DNA of 64,000 bases, taken from positions 266,157,700 to 266,221,699 of the forward strand of contig OZ005654.1 in assembly GCA_963930645.1 (NCBI GenBank). The letters are read 5' to 3'. This document shows, one piece after another, positions 44,213 to 56,816 of this stretch. Source of the stretch: Salticus scenicus. Its lineage: Eukaryota > Arthropoda > Arachnida > Araneae > Salticidae. Both the position numbers and the translations under genes were made by a program. The notes under the pieces were generated by a model. It was not told where the DNA came from and made no database searches. It saw only the letters and a list, made by a program, of their open reading frames with translations. The first letter of the stretch is position 1, and every line of letters starts with the position of its first letter.

Positions 44213-46427
44213 ATTGTTTACTGGGTCACTTATAACTTTAGTTTTCATTTTTGTAAGGCTATCACTCACATGCATGGAGATTTATTATTGTTAAAGATTT
44301 ATTATTGTTATTATTATCATTATTATAATACATATTATTAATTTAACTCACGGGATTTTTAACGAGATTTTACGTCTGTTTCAGTTATATTGCCAATATA
44401 TATATATATATATATATATAAACAATAATGTGCAATGAGAAAATAAGTATATTAAACCATTCATTAAATATGAGCATTTTCTGAAATGTTTTGTAAATAC
44501 GCATGCATGCGTTAACAATACTAAAAATCCGTTTGCATAATTTTTTAGACAAATGTTAACGGCCATTTTTAAAAACTATGTAAAACGTTGTTGCAAAAAT
44601 TCAAAACATAAGCGGCGATTATAATAACATTTTTCAATGATTATCTAAATGAAACTTATGATTAAAGGATTGTTCACACATTGATATTTCACCAACGTTT
44701 TCCAAAAGTCTGAGTAAAACAACTGATTTTGTAACCAGAAACAAATTGTGAATTTAGTAAAAATAATTTTATGTCATCCTTATAAGTTCAAGTTCCCTTA
44801 GTTAGCAAGTTCGAAAAAACCCTATTAGAATTCTAGAAATTTTTCTGTATTATTATGGTCAATATTATTTAAAAATCTTTGAAAATAAATGGTGGTGGAT
44901 TGAAAATACAAGAGGTGAGTTTCCGTAACTATAATTTTGGTTTAAGGCCCAATTGTAATAAAATCAGGCAAAAATTTCTCGCAATACAAAGGATTCATAA
45001 TATACATAATATTCATTTATACTTAGAAGGGTACAGAATAGAAATTCACGGTCATTTCGTCTATCCATGTTATTTGTTTACATATAACTCAGAACTCAGG
45101 TTATTTCATACACAAAATTCAGAAACTTACAATTCTTGTTTCGAAATCCAGAAAATGACTACTTATTTTTTCTAGATAATGGTGTTAAATTTTTTTTTGT
45201 AGTGTATCAAAAGTTTTTTAATAAATGTTCCTATACCGGAGAACAATAGGAACATAAGCAGATTTTTCGCAAGTTGTTTTAAGTATTCATTTGTGATAAT
45301 GGCTATAATTATGGTTATGTTATAATTTTATGGTTATTAAGTTATAAATTATCTGCCATGCAAAAAACTAAAATCCCAATACACGTTATTACTACAATGG
45401 ATACTATTTTTTTTATTTGTAGATTTTAAAATAACGTATATAAAAACTAATTATTGTACGTTAAAATTATATTTTTCAAAACTTCTTACTCTTGTACTTT
45501 CTTTAAATTCGCATTTATCATTATTTTTAACGCTAAAAACTAATGAAACGACTTAAATTAAAATTTATAAACTATTATTTAACGGAATAAACTTGCATTT
45601 ACTTTAATAAATGTATTTCTCTAAGCTCATTTTACAACAATAACAGCAATAGCAACAACAACAACAACAACAATAATAATAATTAATTAAAAGTTTGATG
45701 GTTTTGTTCTATTATGAAAAATATTCGTTTTATTTTTATCGTTTTATTTTTATCGTTCTTACTCGTTTATTTTTATTAAAAGCAATGAATATTATGATAG
45801 ATTGACAACAATTTTCAGTTTTCGTGTATTAGTTGTTATTTTATAAATTTTGATTGCAAATAAATTAAATTTGAAAAGGTGTTTACTTTTAACATAGTTG
45901 TTTAATTTACGCTTTGTATTTTATCAGCTGTTGTTATACTGCCTACATCAAAATATTTTCAAGCACTATCCAGTTCTAGAAAAGCTTTAATGAATTTCGT
46001 TGCTAAAAATGTGGATTTAATTAAAACTTTCACAGAAAAAAAAGTGTGTTATTGCCAGAATTTTAATTAAATTTAAATATGAGTTCCGAATATTGTCTAA
46101 AATCTAATTTGCTGAGACGAATAGTATTTTGTATATAGCGCAAGGGATTTTTCCAATTATACCATTAAAATGATGTGCAGATATTTTATATGCATCATAT
46201 TTGTTTTTACAAGAATTCTGGGATTCTTTCAAATCCAACTTAAAAAAAATTAGTATGCTGTGGCCACCATATGATATTCTTCTATATTTTCCTATACAAA
46301 AAATTCACTCAGTAAAAATAATTTATTAAAATTATTATTTAAATATATATATATATATCTTCCATGATAATGCAGACGATTTCCATATTAAAGAAGAAGT
46401 ATAACATTAAGTATCCCCCCCCCCCCC

Positions 46428-46458
<31 letters not shown>

Positions 46459-47637
46459 AATTTTATTCTCAAAATTACATTAAAAAAAAAGTTAAAAATG
46501 AAAAAAAAAAATCGATAACTTTATTTTAAATTATCGCAGATCAATGGTTCAACTATTCATTTTAAAGGTATTGGCAAGCTCTTTTGAAAGATGCCCATCA
46601 TGAATATTTACTCCCCTGGAAGCAAGGCTCCTACATACAATTTTTTCCCCTTTTTTTCTTAATAGTTGACTATCTAAATTACAATTAATTCTTTAAAATT
46701 TCACAATTTTTATAAAAAAAAGTAATTTTCTTTATGCACATTTATACAAAATTTTGTCCTATACCGCCATTTTAAAAATTTATAAAAATCGGTATAGCAA
46801 CGCAAGCTGTTGGACAAATTTTACCAAAAGGTGATAGGCACTAACTTATGTCAATTTGTAACTCCATACCAATTTGCATGAAATTCTGTGCAGTAGTACC
46901 TGAGATGCAGTTGCCACAAAATTTTGTCACACACACGGAGACGGACGGACAGCCAGATATTTTCTAAAAATGGTCAAATCGTGTTGCACAACTCTCAAAA
47001 CATGTAAATCCATAAAAAACCATAGGTCGGAAAATTTTACGAATCCAGTACTTTCCTCTATTGTATATAGAAGAAAGTATTAAGTACGTATTAGATTTTT
47101 TTTTCAGTGCAATCGAAATCTGTACACCTTGGTGTTAATTTTTTATTACGTATCTTAGTTTTGTGTAATGTGTTTTGTGCAATACTATATTTAAAAAAAA
47201 AAAAAGAAATTCATAAATTTATTAACTCAATTAAAATCTCAAGATAGGATCTTCACTACAAAAGCAATTTTTCAATATGTCCCGTACACCAACATGATGA
47301 GAGTCCACAATAATTAAACCAAAGTGTAATACAGCAACATAACTTTTCAAACAGAAAAAAAAAAATGCATGTATGCCGATTGCTTTACATTTATCAAACA
47401 TATATTACGAGTTATAAACAATAATGATGTAAATAAACCATAATAATAATAATAATAAATAAAAAAAAATAATCGTAATTAGGATACACCACTAATTCTA
47501 TACAACGCCTTATCAGTATGCGAAAGCATTTTTATGGGTCAGAAAAAAAAAAATTAAATTTTAAAATTTCTGAATTGGGATCCCTTAAATTTTTATCATT
47601 TTTATAAAATTACGTTCTTCTTTTTAAAATTCTTTTT

Positions 47638-48695
47638 AAATCATCATCATCATCATCACCATCATGGTCAATTTCAGACTTTATCAATCTACTGCAGGAT
47701 GAAGGTCTCTCCTAGATGATTCCAAACTGCCCTGTTTTCTGCAATTCTTCTGCATTCTGCTATTTGAAACTTCACAATTTCTTCTCTCCAACGACTCTTT
47801 CTCGATCTTTTCTTATCTCTCTGTATCCGAAATAGGACTTTTGTGGTTTATCTGTCATCATTTCTTCTCACATCGCATCCAGCTCAGGTCTATTTTAACT
47901 TCTTGAATCTAGAAATAACATTAGTAACTTTGGCTTGCTTCGTAATCCAAGTGTTTCTTTTTCTGTCTCTTCGTGTGAATCCTAACATGCATCTACCAAA
48001 GCTTCTCTGGATTGTTTGAAGTTTTTGTATAACTTTACATGCTAATGTCCAAGTTTCTGAAGCATAAGTTAAAACATTCAAAATGCACTGATCAAAAACT
48101 TTTCTTAACAAACTAATTGGAAAGTCCCTTTGAATATAGTGCTATTTCTCCCACATGATCTTTATATATGTTTAACTTGGTTGTTAATTTCTTCCATGAT
48201 ATTTCCGTTCATCGTAAGGACTTTTCCAGATAAGTATAACTGCATACCGTTTCTAATTCAACCAAATCCGCAGCGATCTTGTGGTATAGATGTGCATGGA
48301 TGTACTTGTAGCATGGTGTTTCTCCACAGCGAGCAGTGGAGAAACAAAGGAATTGACATAACATTTGTCTCGCTGAGGTTCATTTTCAATCCAACGAGTT
48401 TGCTTTCTTTGTTTAATTTCTGGATCATTTTTTTTACAAATCCTGAAAGGAGGAGGCAAGCAATACTATATCAACCGGAAATATCGAAGGATTTATAAAC
48501 TCTCCATCCCATTTTTTGCCTTTCACTCTCAAAATTTAATTTTTTTTTTTAAATTCTTGAAGTACTTTATTGAAGAGTTTGGGTGAAACTGTGTCTCCTT
48601 GTCTTATGGCTATTCTAATTTTGAAAGCATTACTTGTTTTCTGGAGTTTTAATTTGACTGTTGCTTCTTTATAAATGTTTCCAATAGTGAATATA
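47638..48695 (-). pseudogene. RTE-like LINE 3' fragment in copy 1
   Basis: The minus strand reads RQGDTVSPKLF (near 48,600), MIQKLNKESKLVGLKMN in a broken frame (near 48,380-48,430), and the frame 47,890-48,111 with LRKVFDQCIL, LTYASETWTL and LQTIQRSFGRCMLG. That last block is the conserved 'thumb' region of RTE-like LINE reverse transcriptases. It ends at a (GAT)n-type tail on the minus strand (47,641-47,666), a usual 3' end for such LINEs. Upstream it is cut off by the MITE at 48,696 and the end of the duplication. Confidence 0.75.
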
Positions 48696-48945
48696 CACTG
48701 CAAAAATTTTCCGTAGAATTTACTAGAAAATCCAGTAAATTTCAACGGGAATAAACTGTAAATTAAAGTACAGTTTCAAATCTTAAAATTGTATTTCTAA
48801 CATATGTTTTACTGGAAAATCCTGTAAATGAAGACGTATTTTCCTGAAAATAAAAACTTGTAACAATTTTATTCCGTATATTTTACGGAGAAATACTGAC
48901 ACACCACCTGCTAGATTTTTCGAGTTTATTTTTGCACTTTTACCT
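48696..48945. mobile_element. CACTGC-type MITE at the LINE break, copy 1
   Basis: Begins CACTGCAAAAATTTTCCG after TA, and near 48,935 has a matching but degraded inverse (tttttgcactt). The interior has repeated motifs such as 'gaatttactagaaaatcc'. The copy at 55,035-55,305 interrupts the same LINE, which shows that this is an insert. Confidence 0.55.
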
Positions 48946-48952
48946 GAATTAC

Positions 48953-49123
48953 AACTAAACCTAATCATATTTTTATAAAGTAGTTTCTAGAAGAAATTTG
49001 TTATTCCCTCACAATCATTCCCTCATTTTTCTAATTAATAAAAATAATACTATTTCAAAAAATTATCATATTCAGTTTGGTTTATATTATTTTTTATTAA
49101 CTGTAACGTATGTGTACATGCAC

Positions 49124-49154
<31 letters not shown>

Positions 49155-49225
49155 ATGGAGCAATTTTACTTGGGCTAACTCTTTTTTTTTTTTAAAGCCC
49201 ACTTTTCAGAGAATGACCCAGATAT
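48953..49225. other. Short unique spacer between the duplicated segments
   Basis: About 270 bp with no counterpart in the other copy, including a ~30-base poly-A at about 49,123-49,152 and a poly-T near 49,182. Confidence 0.6.
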
Positions 49226-52200
49226 GTCTCGCAGAAATATCGTTTAAAATTAAATGTCGGTTATTTTGCACTATAATTCATAAGATTTAAACATGAAACG
49301 GCACCCTATTAAGTATTTCTGAAACTTAGAAAAATCTAATTTAAAACTTTTTAAACGTTTAAATAAAAAAATAAAAAAAAGATCCATACATGTATTTTAG
49401 CACTTCAGTGTTATAAATATAATTTAATTTGATTTACATATTGCATATATTGGTTGGTAATGAGATTATAGAAGATTTTTTTTCTTTATTATTTTTATTA
49501 TTATTAAGAGACAAACTTTTTGAACTTTCATTAAGTTGTAAAATTGAGCTTTATGCCTCAAAGAAGAAGTGATTAATCATTCTCCTAAACATTTTTTACA
49601 ACATGGAAGCCTGTAATTAAGTGTAAAATTCATCTATTTATATAATGTATGATTAAATAAAGTAAAAGAAAACGAAAAATGTGTTTTTATATACACAGCA
49701 TTTTTAACTGCAAATTTGTTTGTAAAGATGAATTATATAAAAATATTTGTTGCTACAAAACACCATTAAAATTGTTACTGTTAAGCACTTATTATTGTTT
49801 TTATTGTTATTATTAAAAATATTATATAAAGGTTAGTGCAAATTTAATATTCTAATGAAATACATTTACGAAATAGTTCACTTTCTTTTTGGAAGTTATA
49901 TTTCCAAGCTCGTTTCTTTCCATAATATTTATTGTTTAATCATGTCATTTGAAAATGTACAACTTAATTTAAACTAAAGGGATCGTTTTAATAAATTGGT
50001 TTACTGCGAAGCAGAAATTAATTCATTCATCAAAATTTAAACTATACTGTATAATGGAAGCTTGTATTTCCAGACATGTCATCTAATATTCAGATCTTAT
50101 TATTATTACTTCAATTTTCTTTGATATATTAAATTAGAAACTATATAGATTCTGACAAATAGTCAGAGTACTTATTTTTGTGTGAAACAGTTAATTAACA
50201 AACATTCATTTTAATAATAAATGTTGTTAAAATGATTTATAAATGAACTGCAAAAGAAAGAATATTATATATATATATATATATATATAAATTATGTGTG
50301 CTCATTTGTTATATATATAAGTTTGTAACAAAATAATGTGACCGATTTCGGTTTAACACATTTTGTGAAATACCTCAAAAAATAATTGAAGAAATATTCT
50401 ATAATATTGTGCGTACGAAGTAAATGTTTGACCACATATGTTTCAATGACATTTTGGTTACAGGGAAGTTCGAGGATCCTCCATAAGTACAGAAAAAAAA
50501 AATATGTATCATGCAGTACAGGGAAGTAGTCTAATTGGTTACTATTCGTAGAGCATTGTTTATTGGGTCACTTATAACTTTAGTGTTCATTTTTGTAAGG
50601 CTATCACTCATATGCATGGAGATATAAAGATTTATTATTATTATTATTACTATTATTATTATTATTATTATTATATGACATATTTTTAATTTAACTCACG
50701 GAATTTTTAACGAGATTTTACGTCTGTTTCAGTAATATTACTAAAAAAAAAATAAAAAACAATAATCTGCAATTCGAAAATAAGTATAGTAAATCATTCA
50801 TTTAATATGAGCATTTTCTGATATGTTTTGTAAATACACATGCATGCGTTAACAATACTAAAAATCCGTTTGCATAATGTATTAGACAATTGTTAAAGGC
50901 AACTTACAAAAAATTTGCAAAACGTTGTTGCGAAAATTCAAAACATAACCAATGATTGTAATAATATTTTTCAATGATTATCTAAATTAAAGTTAAGATT
51001 AAAGGATTGTTCACACATTGATATTTCACCAACGTTTTCCAAAAGTCTGAGTAAAACAACTGATTTTGTTACCGAGAAACAAATTATGAATTTAGTAAAA
51101 ATAATTTCATGTCATCCATATAAGTTCAAGTTCCCTTAGTTAGCAAGTTCGAAAAAACCCTATTAGAATTCTAGAGATTTTTCTATATTATTATGGTCAA
51201 TATTATTTTAAAATCTTTGAAAATAAATGGCGATGGATTCAAAACATAAGAGGCGAGTTTTAGTAACTATAATTTTGGTTTATGGTCCAATTGTAACGAA
51301 ATCATGCGAGAATTTCTCGCAATACAAAGGATTCATAATATACATATATTCATTCATAACTAGAAGGGTATACAATAGAAATTCACGATCATTTCGTCTA
51401 TCCATGTTATTTGTTTACATATAACTCAGAGCTCTGGTTATTTTTCTACACATAATTCAGAAACTTGTAATTTTAGTTACGAAATCCGGAAAATGCCTAC
51501 TTATTTGTTCTAGATAATGGTGGTATATATTTTTACAGTGTATCAAGATTTTTTTAATAAATGTTCCTATACCGGAGAACAATAGGAACAGAAGCAGATT
51601 TTTCGCAAGTTGTTTTAAGTATTCATTTGTGATAATGGCTATAATTATGGTTATGTGATAATTTTATAGTTATTAAGTTATAAATTATCTGCCATGCAAA
51701 AAAACTAAAATCCCAATACACGTTATTACTATAATGGATACTATTTTTTTTTTATTTGTAGATTTTAAAATAACGTATATAAAAACTAATTATTGTACGT
51801 TAAAATTATATTTTTCAAAACTTCTTACTCTTGTACTTTCTTTAAATTTGCATTTATCATTATTTTTAACGTTACAAAGTAATCAAACGACTTAAATTAA
51901 AATTTATAAACTATTATTTAAAGGAATAAACTTGCATTTACTTTAATAAATGTATTTCTCTAAGCTCATTTTACAACAATAACAGCAATAGCAACAACAA
52001 CAACAACAACAACAATAATAATAATTTTTGAAAAGTTTGATGGTTTTGTTCTATTATGAAAAATATTCACTCGTTTATTTTTATTAAAAGCAATCAATAT
52101 TATGATAGATTGACAACAATTTTCAGTTTTCGTGTATTAGTTGTTATTTTATAAATTTTGATTGCAAATAAATTAAATTTGAAAAGGTGTTTACTTTTAA

Positions 52201-52718
52201 CATAGTTGTTTAATTTATGCTTTGTATTTTATCAGCTGTTGTTATAAGGCCTACATCAAAATATTTTCAAGCACTATCTAGTTCTAGAAAAGCTTTAATG
52301 AATTTCGCAGCTAAAAATGTGGATTTAATTAAAACTTTCACAGAAAAAAAAGCGTGTTATTGCCAGAATTTTAATTAAAATTAAATATGAGTTTCGAATA
52401 TTGTCTAAAATCTAATTTGCTGAGATGAATAGTATTTTGTATATAGCGCAAGGGATTTTTCCAATTATACCATTAAAATGATGTACAGATATTTTATATG
52501 TAATATATTTGTTTTTACAAGAATTCTGGGATTCTTTCAAATCCAACTTAAAAAAATTAGTATGTTGTGGCCACCACATGACTTTCTTCTATATTTTCCT
52601 ATACAGAAAATTCACCCAGTAAAAATAATTTATTAAAATTGTTATTTAAAAAAATTATCTTCCATGATAATGCAGACGATTTCCATATTAAAGAAGCAGT
52701 ATAACATTAAGCATTAAA

Positions 52719-52750
<32 letters not shown>

Positions 52751-55318
52751 AAAGAAGTCAATTTTATTCTCAAAATTACATAAAAAAAAAAAAAAAAAAA
52801 GTTAAAAATGAAAAAAAATCGAAAACTTTATTTTAAATTATCGCAGATCAATTTTTCAACCATTCGTTTTAAAGGTATTGCCAAGCTCTTTTGAAAGACT
52901 CCCATCATGGATATTTACTCCCCTCGCAAGGGGAGTTCCTCCCAGGAGGGAGGCGAGGCTCCTACATAGAATTTTTTTTCTTTTTTTTTTTCATGGTTGA
53001 CTATCTCTATTACAAATAATTCTTTAAAATTTCATAATGATAAAAAAATAATTCTCTTTATGCACGTTTATACAAAATTTTGCCCTATACCGTTATGTTA
53101 AAAATTAAAAAAAATCGGCATAGCAACGCAAGCTGTTGGACAATTTTTACCAAAAATTGATAGGTGATTGATGATATTCATTTTCAGTGAGTAACTACAT
53201 ACCAATTTGCATGAACTCCTGTGCAGTAGTACCTGAGGTACAATTGCCACATAATTTTGTTACACACACACACACACACACAGACGGACAGACAGATATT
53301 TTCTAAAAATGGTCAAATCGTGTTCTACAACTCTCAAAGCATGTAAATCCATAAAAAACCATAGGTCGAAAATTTTTACGAATCCAATACTTTCCTCTAT
53401 TGTACATAGAAGAAAGTATTAAGTACCTATTAAATTTTTATTTTTCAGTGTAATCGAAATCTGCACACCTTTGTGTTAATTTTTTATTACGTATCTTAGT
53501 TTTGTGTAATAAATTGCAATTCTCTATAAAAAAAAAAAGAAATTCATAAATTTATCAACTCAATTAAAATCTGAAGGTATGATCTTCACTACAAAAGCAA
53601 TTTTTCAATATGTCCCGTATACCAACTAGATGAGAGTCCACAATAATTAAACCAATGTCTAATACAGCATCAGGATTTTTCAAACAGAAAAAAATACATG
53701 TATGCCGATTGCATTACATTTATCAAACGTATATTACGAGTAAAAACAATAATGACGTAAATAAACAATAATAACAATAAAAAAAAAAAAAAAAAACAAC
53801 ATTTTTAATTGTGATTAGGATACAGCACTAATTCTATACAATGCCCTATCAGTATGCGAAAGCATTTTTATGGGTCTGAAAAAAAAATTAAATTTTAAAA
53901 GTTCTGAATTAGGATCCATTAAATTTTTATCATTTTTATAAAATCTTGTTCTTCTTTTTAAAATTCTTTTTAAATCATCATCATCATCATGGTCAATTTC
54001 AGCTTTTATCAATCCACTGCAGGATGAAGATCTCTCCTCGGTGATTCCGCACTGCCCTGTTTTCTGCAATTTTTCTGCATTCTGCTTTTCCAAACTTCAC
54101 AATTTCTTCTCTCGAACGACACAGTGGTCTCTGTCTCGATCTTTTCTTATCTCCCTGTTTCCAAAATAGGACTTTTTTTTTTCATCTATCATCATTTCTT
54201 TTCACATAGTACATAGCCCAGGTCTATTTTAACTTCTTGAATCTAGAAGTAACATTAGTAATCTTGGTTTGCTTCGTAATCCAAGTGTCTCGCTTTCTGT
54301 CTCTTCGGGTGAATCTTAAAATGCATCTTCCAAAGCTTCTCTGGATTGTTTGAAGTTTTTGTATAGCTTTACATGCTAATGTCCAAGTTTCTGAAGCATA
54401 AGTTAAAAAATTCAAAATGCACTGATCAAAAACTTTTCTTAACAAACTAATTGGAAGGTCCCTTTTGAATATAGTGCTATTTCTTCCACATGATCTCTAT
54501 ATATGTTTAGCTCGGTTGTTAATTTCTTCCATGATGTTCCCGTTCATCGTAAGGACTTTTGCAGATAAGTATAACTGCATACCGATTCTAATTCACCCAT
54601 ATCCACAGCAATCTTGTGGCATGGATGTGCATGGATATTCTTAAAGCATGGTGTTTTTCCACAGCAAGCAGTAGAGAAACAAAGGAATTGACATAACATT
54701 TGTCTTGCTGATGTTCATTTTCAATCCAACGAATTTGCTTTCTTTGTTTAATTTCTGGATCATTTTTTGTAAATCCTGAAAGGAGGAGGCAAGCAATATA
54801 ATATCAACCGGAAATATCAAAGGATTTATAAACTCTCCATCAAATGTTATGCTTTTCACTTTCAAAATTTAATAATAAAAAAAAAAAAAAAAATCTTGAA
54901 GTACTTCATTGAAGAGTTTGGGTGAAATTGTGTCCCCTTGTCTTACACCTATTCTAATTTTAAAAGCAATTCTTGTTTTCTGGAGTTTTAATTTGGCTTT
55001 TGCTTCTTTATAAGTGTTTCCAATAGTGAATATACACTGCAAAAAATTTCCGTAGAATTTACTAGAAAATCTAGTAAATTTCAATGGGAATAAACTGTAA
55101 ATCAAAAGTACAGTTTCAAATCTTAAAATTGTAATTTCTATTATATATTTTACTGGAAAATCCTGTAAATAAAGAAGTATTATCCTAAAAATGAAAACTT
55201 GTAACAATTTTGTCCTGTATATTTTATGAAGAAATATTGACACCCCAGCTGCTAGATTTTTCCCGTGCTTTTTCGAGTGTTTTTTTTTTTTTTTTTTTTT
55301 GCAGTTTTACCTGAATTA
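49226..55318. repeat. Segmental duplication, copy 2 (~6.1 kb)
   Basis: Direct copy of 42,741-48,952 at an offset of about 6.5 kb. It lacks the SINE-like insert, has a longer A-rich block near 52,717-52,800, and has a 'cccctcgcaaggggag...ggaggcgagg' hairpin-like patch near 52,920-52,960 where copy 1 has a shorter sequence. Sequence on the right continues the interrupted LINE, so copy 2 is the more complete version. Confidence 0.9.
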
Positions 55319-56125
55319 ATATTAGTATTTATTAATGCTTCCATAACTGCTAGAGATGATACGGAGTCAAAAGCTTTTTAGTAGTCAACAAAAGCCACAC
55401 GCAGAGGAGTTCGTATTTATTACCTCTTTCAATAATTTCTCTAATTGTATGAATATGGTCGATGGTACTAAAACCACTTCGAAATCCTCCTTGTTCTTCA
55501 TTTTGGACTGCACCTGATTGTTCCTGTACGGTTTGTCAGAACTTTTATCAAAATTTTATACACAATTGAGAGCAGGCAGATTGGACGATAGTTTCTAATA
55601 TCTTCTTTTTTTTCTTTTTTAAAGAGTAAGATGATGATGACATTTTTCCAGTTTTTTGAATAATCACATAATGTTATGAATTTATTGAATGTATCAGTAA
55701 TAAATTCAATGGCTTCATTCCCTGCTTCTTTTAAAATATCAACAGTGATTTTGCCTTATCTTGAAGCTTTTCCATTTATCATTACTTTTATTGCCATAGC
55801 TACCTTCTCCTTCAATATTGCTAGAATAAGGTCGTTTGTATTTGTTTGAATTAGGTGAATCACTGAGTTGTCCCGGTGAACAATACATTTCTGAGTAAAA
55901 ATTTGCTGCCTCTTATAGAATTTGCTTTTGATGCCTTCCACTTTTTGTCTTCAAAGCCAGAATTATTTTCCTACAAAGTATCAGATTTCTTTTTGCAGTC
56001 TTGAAAACTTTATTTTCTGCAATCGCTTGTTGGATCATAAAATATTTGAATTTCCAGGTGTCTTCTACAAGCGTTTTCCTCGGAGTTTTACATAGTTTTG
56101 AAAATTCAACTTTATCAGTAATATT
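53971..56125 (-). pseudogene. RTE-like LINE reverse transcriptase, copy 2 (decayed)
   Basis: From the right on the minus strand: EFSKLCKTPRKTL (about 56,070-56,110), NYRPICLLSIVYKI (about 55,555-55,600), AFVDY and KAFDSVSS (about 55,350-55,400, first catalytic aspartate), then the MITE. Next come GVRQGDTISPKLFNEVLQ (54,905-54,960), a damaged active site (FPVDIILLASS near 54,785-54,815), LRKVFDQCIL and LTYASETWTL (54,380-54,445), and a (GAT)n tail at 53,973-53,990. Many stops. The endonuclease is missing. The clade call (RTE-like) rests on the wording of these motifs. Confidence 0.8.
55035..55305. mobile_element. CACTGC-type MITE inside the LINE, copy 2
   Basis: Begins CACTGCAAAAAATTTCCG after TA and ends near a poly-T followed by GCAGT, giving short inverted ends (ACTGCAAAAA). 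LINE RT sequence lies on both sides. It is homologous to 48,696-48,945 and similar in ends to the MITE at 4,055-4,404. Confidence 0.6.
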
Positions 56126-56816
56126 TTAATTGTTAAGTTACAAAATAATTACAAATTAGTAATTTAGAGGTGATATGACAAAATAATTGTTATATTACAA
56201 AATAATTTACCAATTAAAATGGGAGCAAATGAACTAATATTGTTTTATAAGTTAATAAAATTATTGATGGTTTTACTTTCTTAATATAATTTTTTATCTC
56301 AGTACAATTGTGAAAATTATCAGCACTAAACTCAATTTAACAGTGTGCGTGTACAACATGTCTAATTTATTATATTTACCAAATTTTATAGCGGCTTTAT
56401 CTCATGTAATGACAGGAACTCATTAACTTGCGATTCTCTTAAATTATAATCACTAGTCCTTCGTAGATAAGTAACTGTCAACAAGAAATATAAAAGCATT
56501 ATAATACAGATGATGATAAATTGTTGTATTAAAAGCTTTATTAGATATTTCTGCATAAAATTTAATCAAGGTTTCATAAAAGGCATTAATATCATACGGC
56601 AATTTTTAAGCAAAATGAACGAATTTTCTTCATGCTGATTAATAGAAAAATAGCTAGTTTTATATTAAACTTTAATTAATAAAATCGTAAAATTGTAATA
56701 ATATAATGAAAAGTAAAAGAAGTAGAAAGAAAAGAGTGATACATTAAAAGTAAGTAAATGAAAATTAAACAATATATAAAAAGACATTGGACAGTACTCT
56801 AAGAAATATATATATA
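56126..56816. other. AT-rich DNA, no gene
   Basis: Nothing recognised on either strand. Confidence 0.5.

Larger units (their letters stand above)
42741..48952. repeat. Segmental duplication, copy 1 (~6.2 kb)
   Basis: From 'gtctcgcagaaatatt' at 42,741 the sequence aligns by eye, in the same orientation, with the sequence from 49,226 onward. The alignment continues with modest divergence and small indels to about 48,952. Shared landmarks include the (TA)n near 43,760/50,270, the (AAC)n(AAT)n near 45,655/51,990, the poly-A blocks near 46,430/52,715 and the LINE fragment at the end. No gene is recognised apart from the LINE. Weak homology may start about 20 bp earlier. Confidence 0.9.

Noticed and set aside
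44879..45175. A 98-residue frame as a small gene.
   Set aside because: The duplicated copy has indels that are not multiples of three in the same place.
46900..46960. GGACGGACAG-type tract inside the duplicated segment (also near 53,275) as another member of the 173-bp satellite family.
   Set aside because: The short tract is similar, but I could not find the 173-bp core around it; kept only as a possibility.
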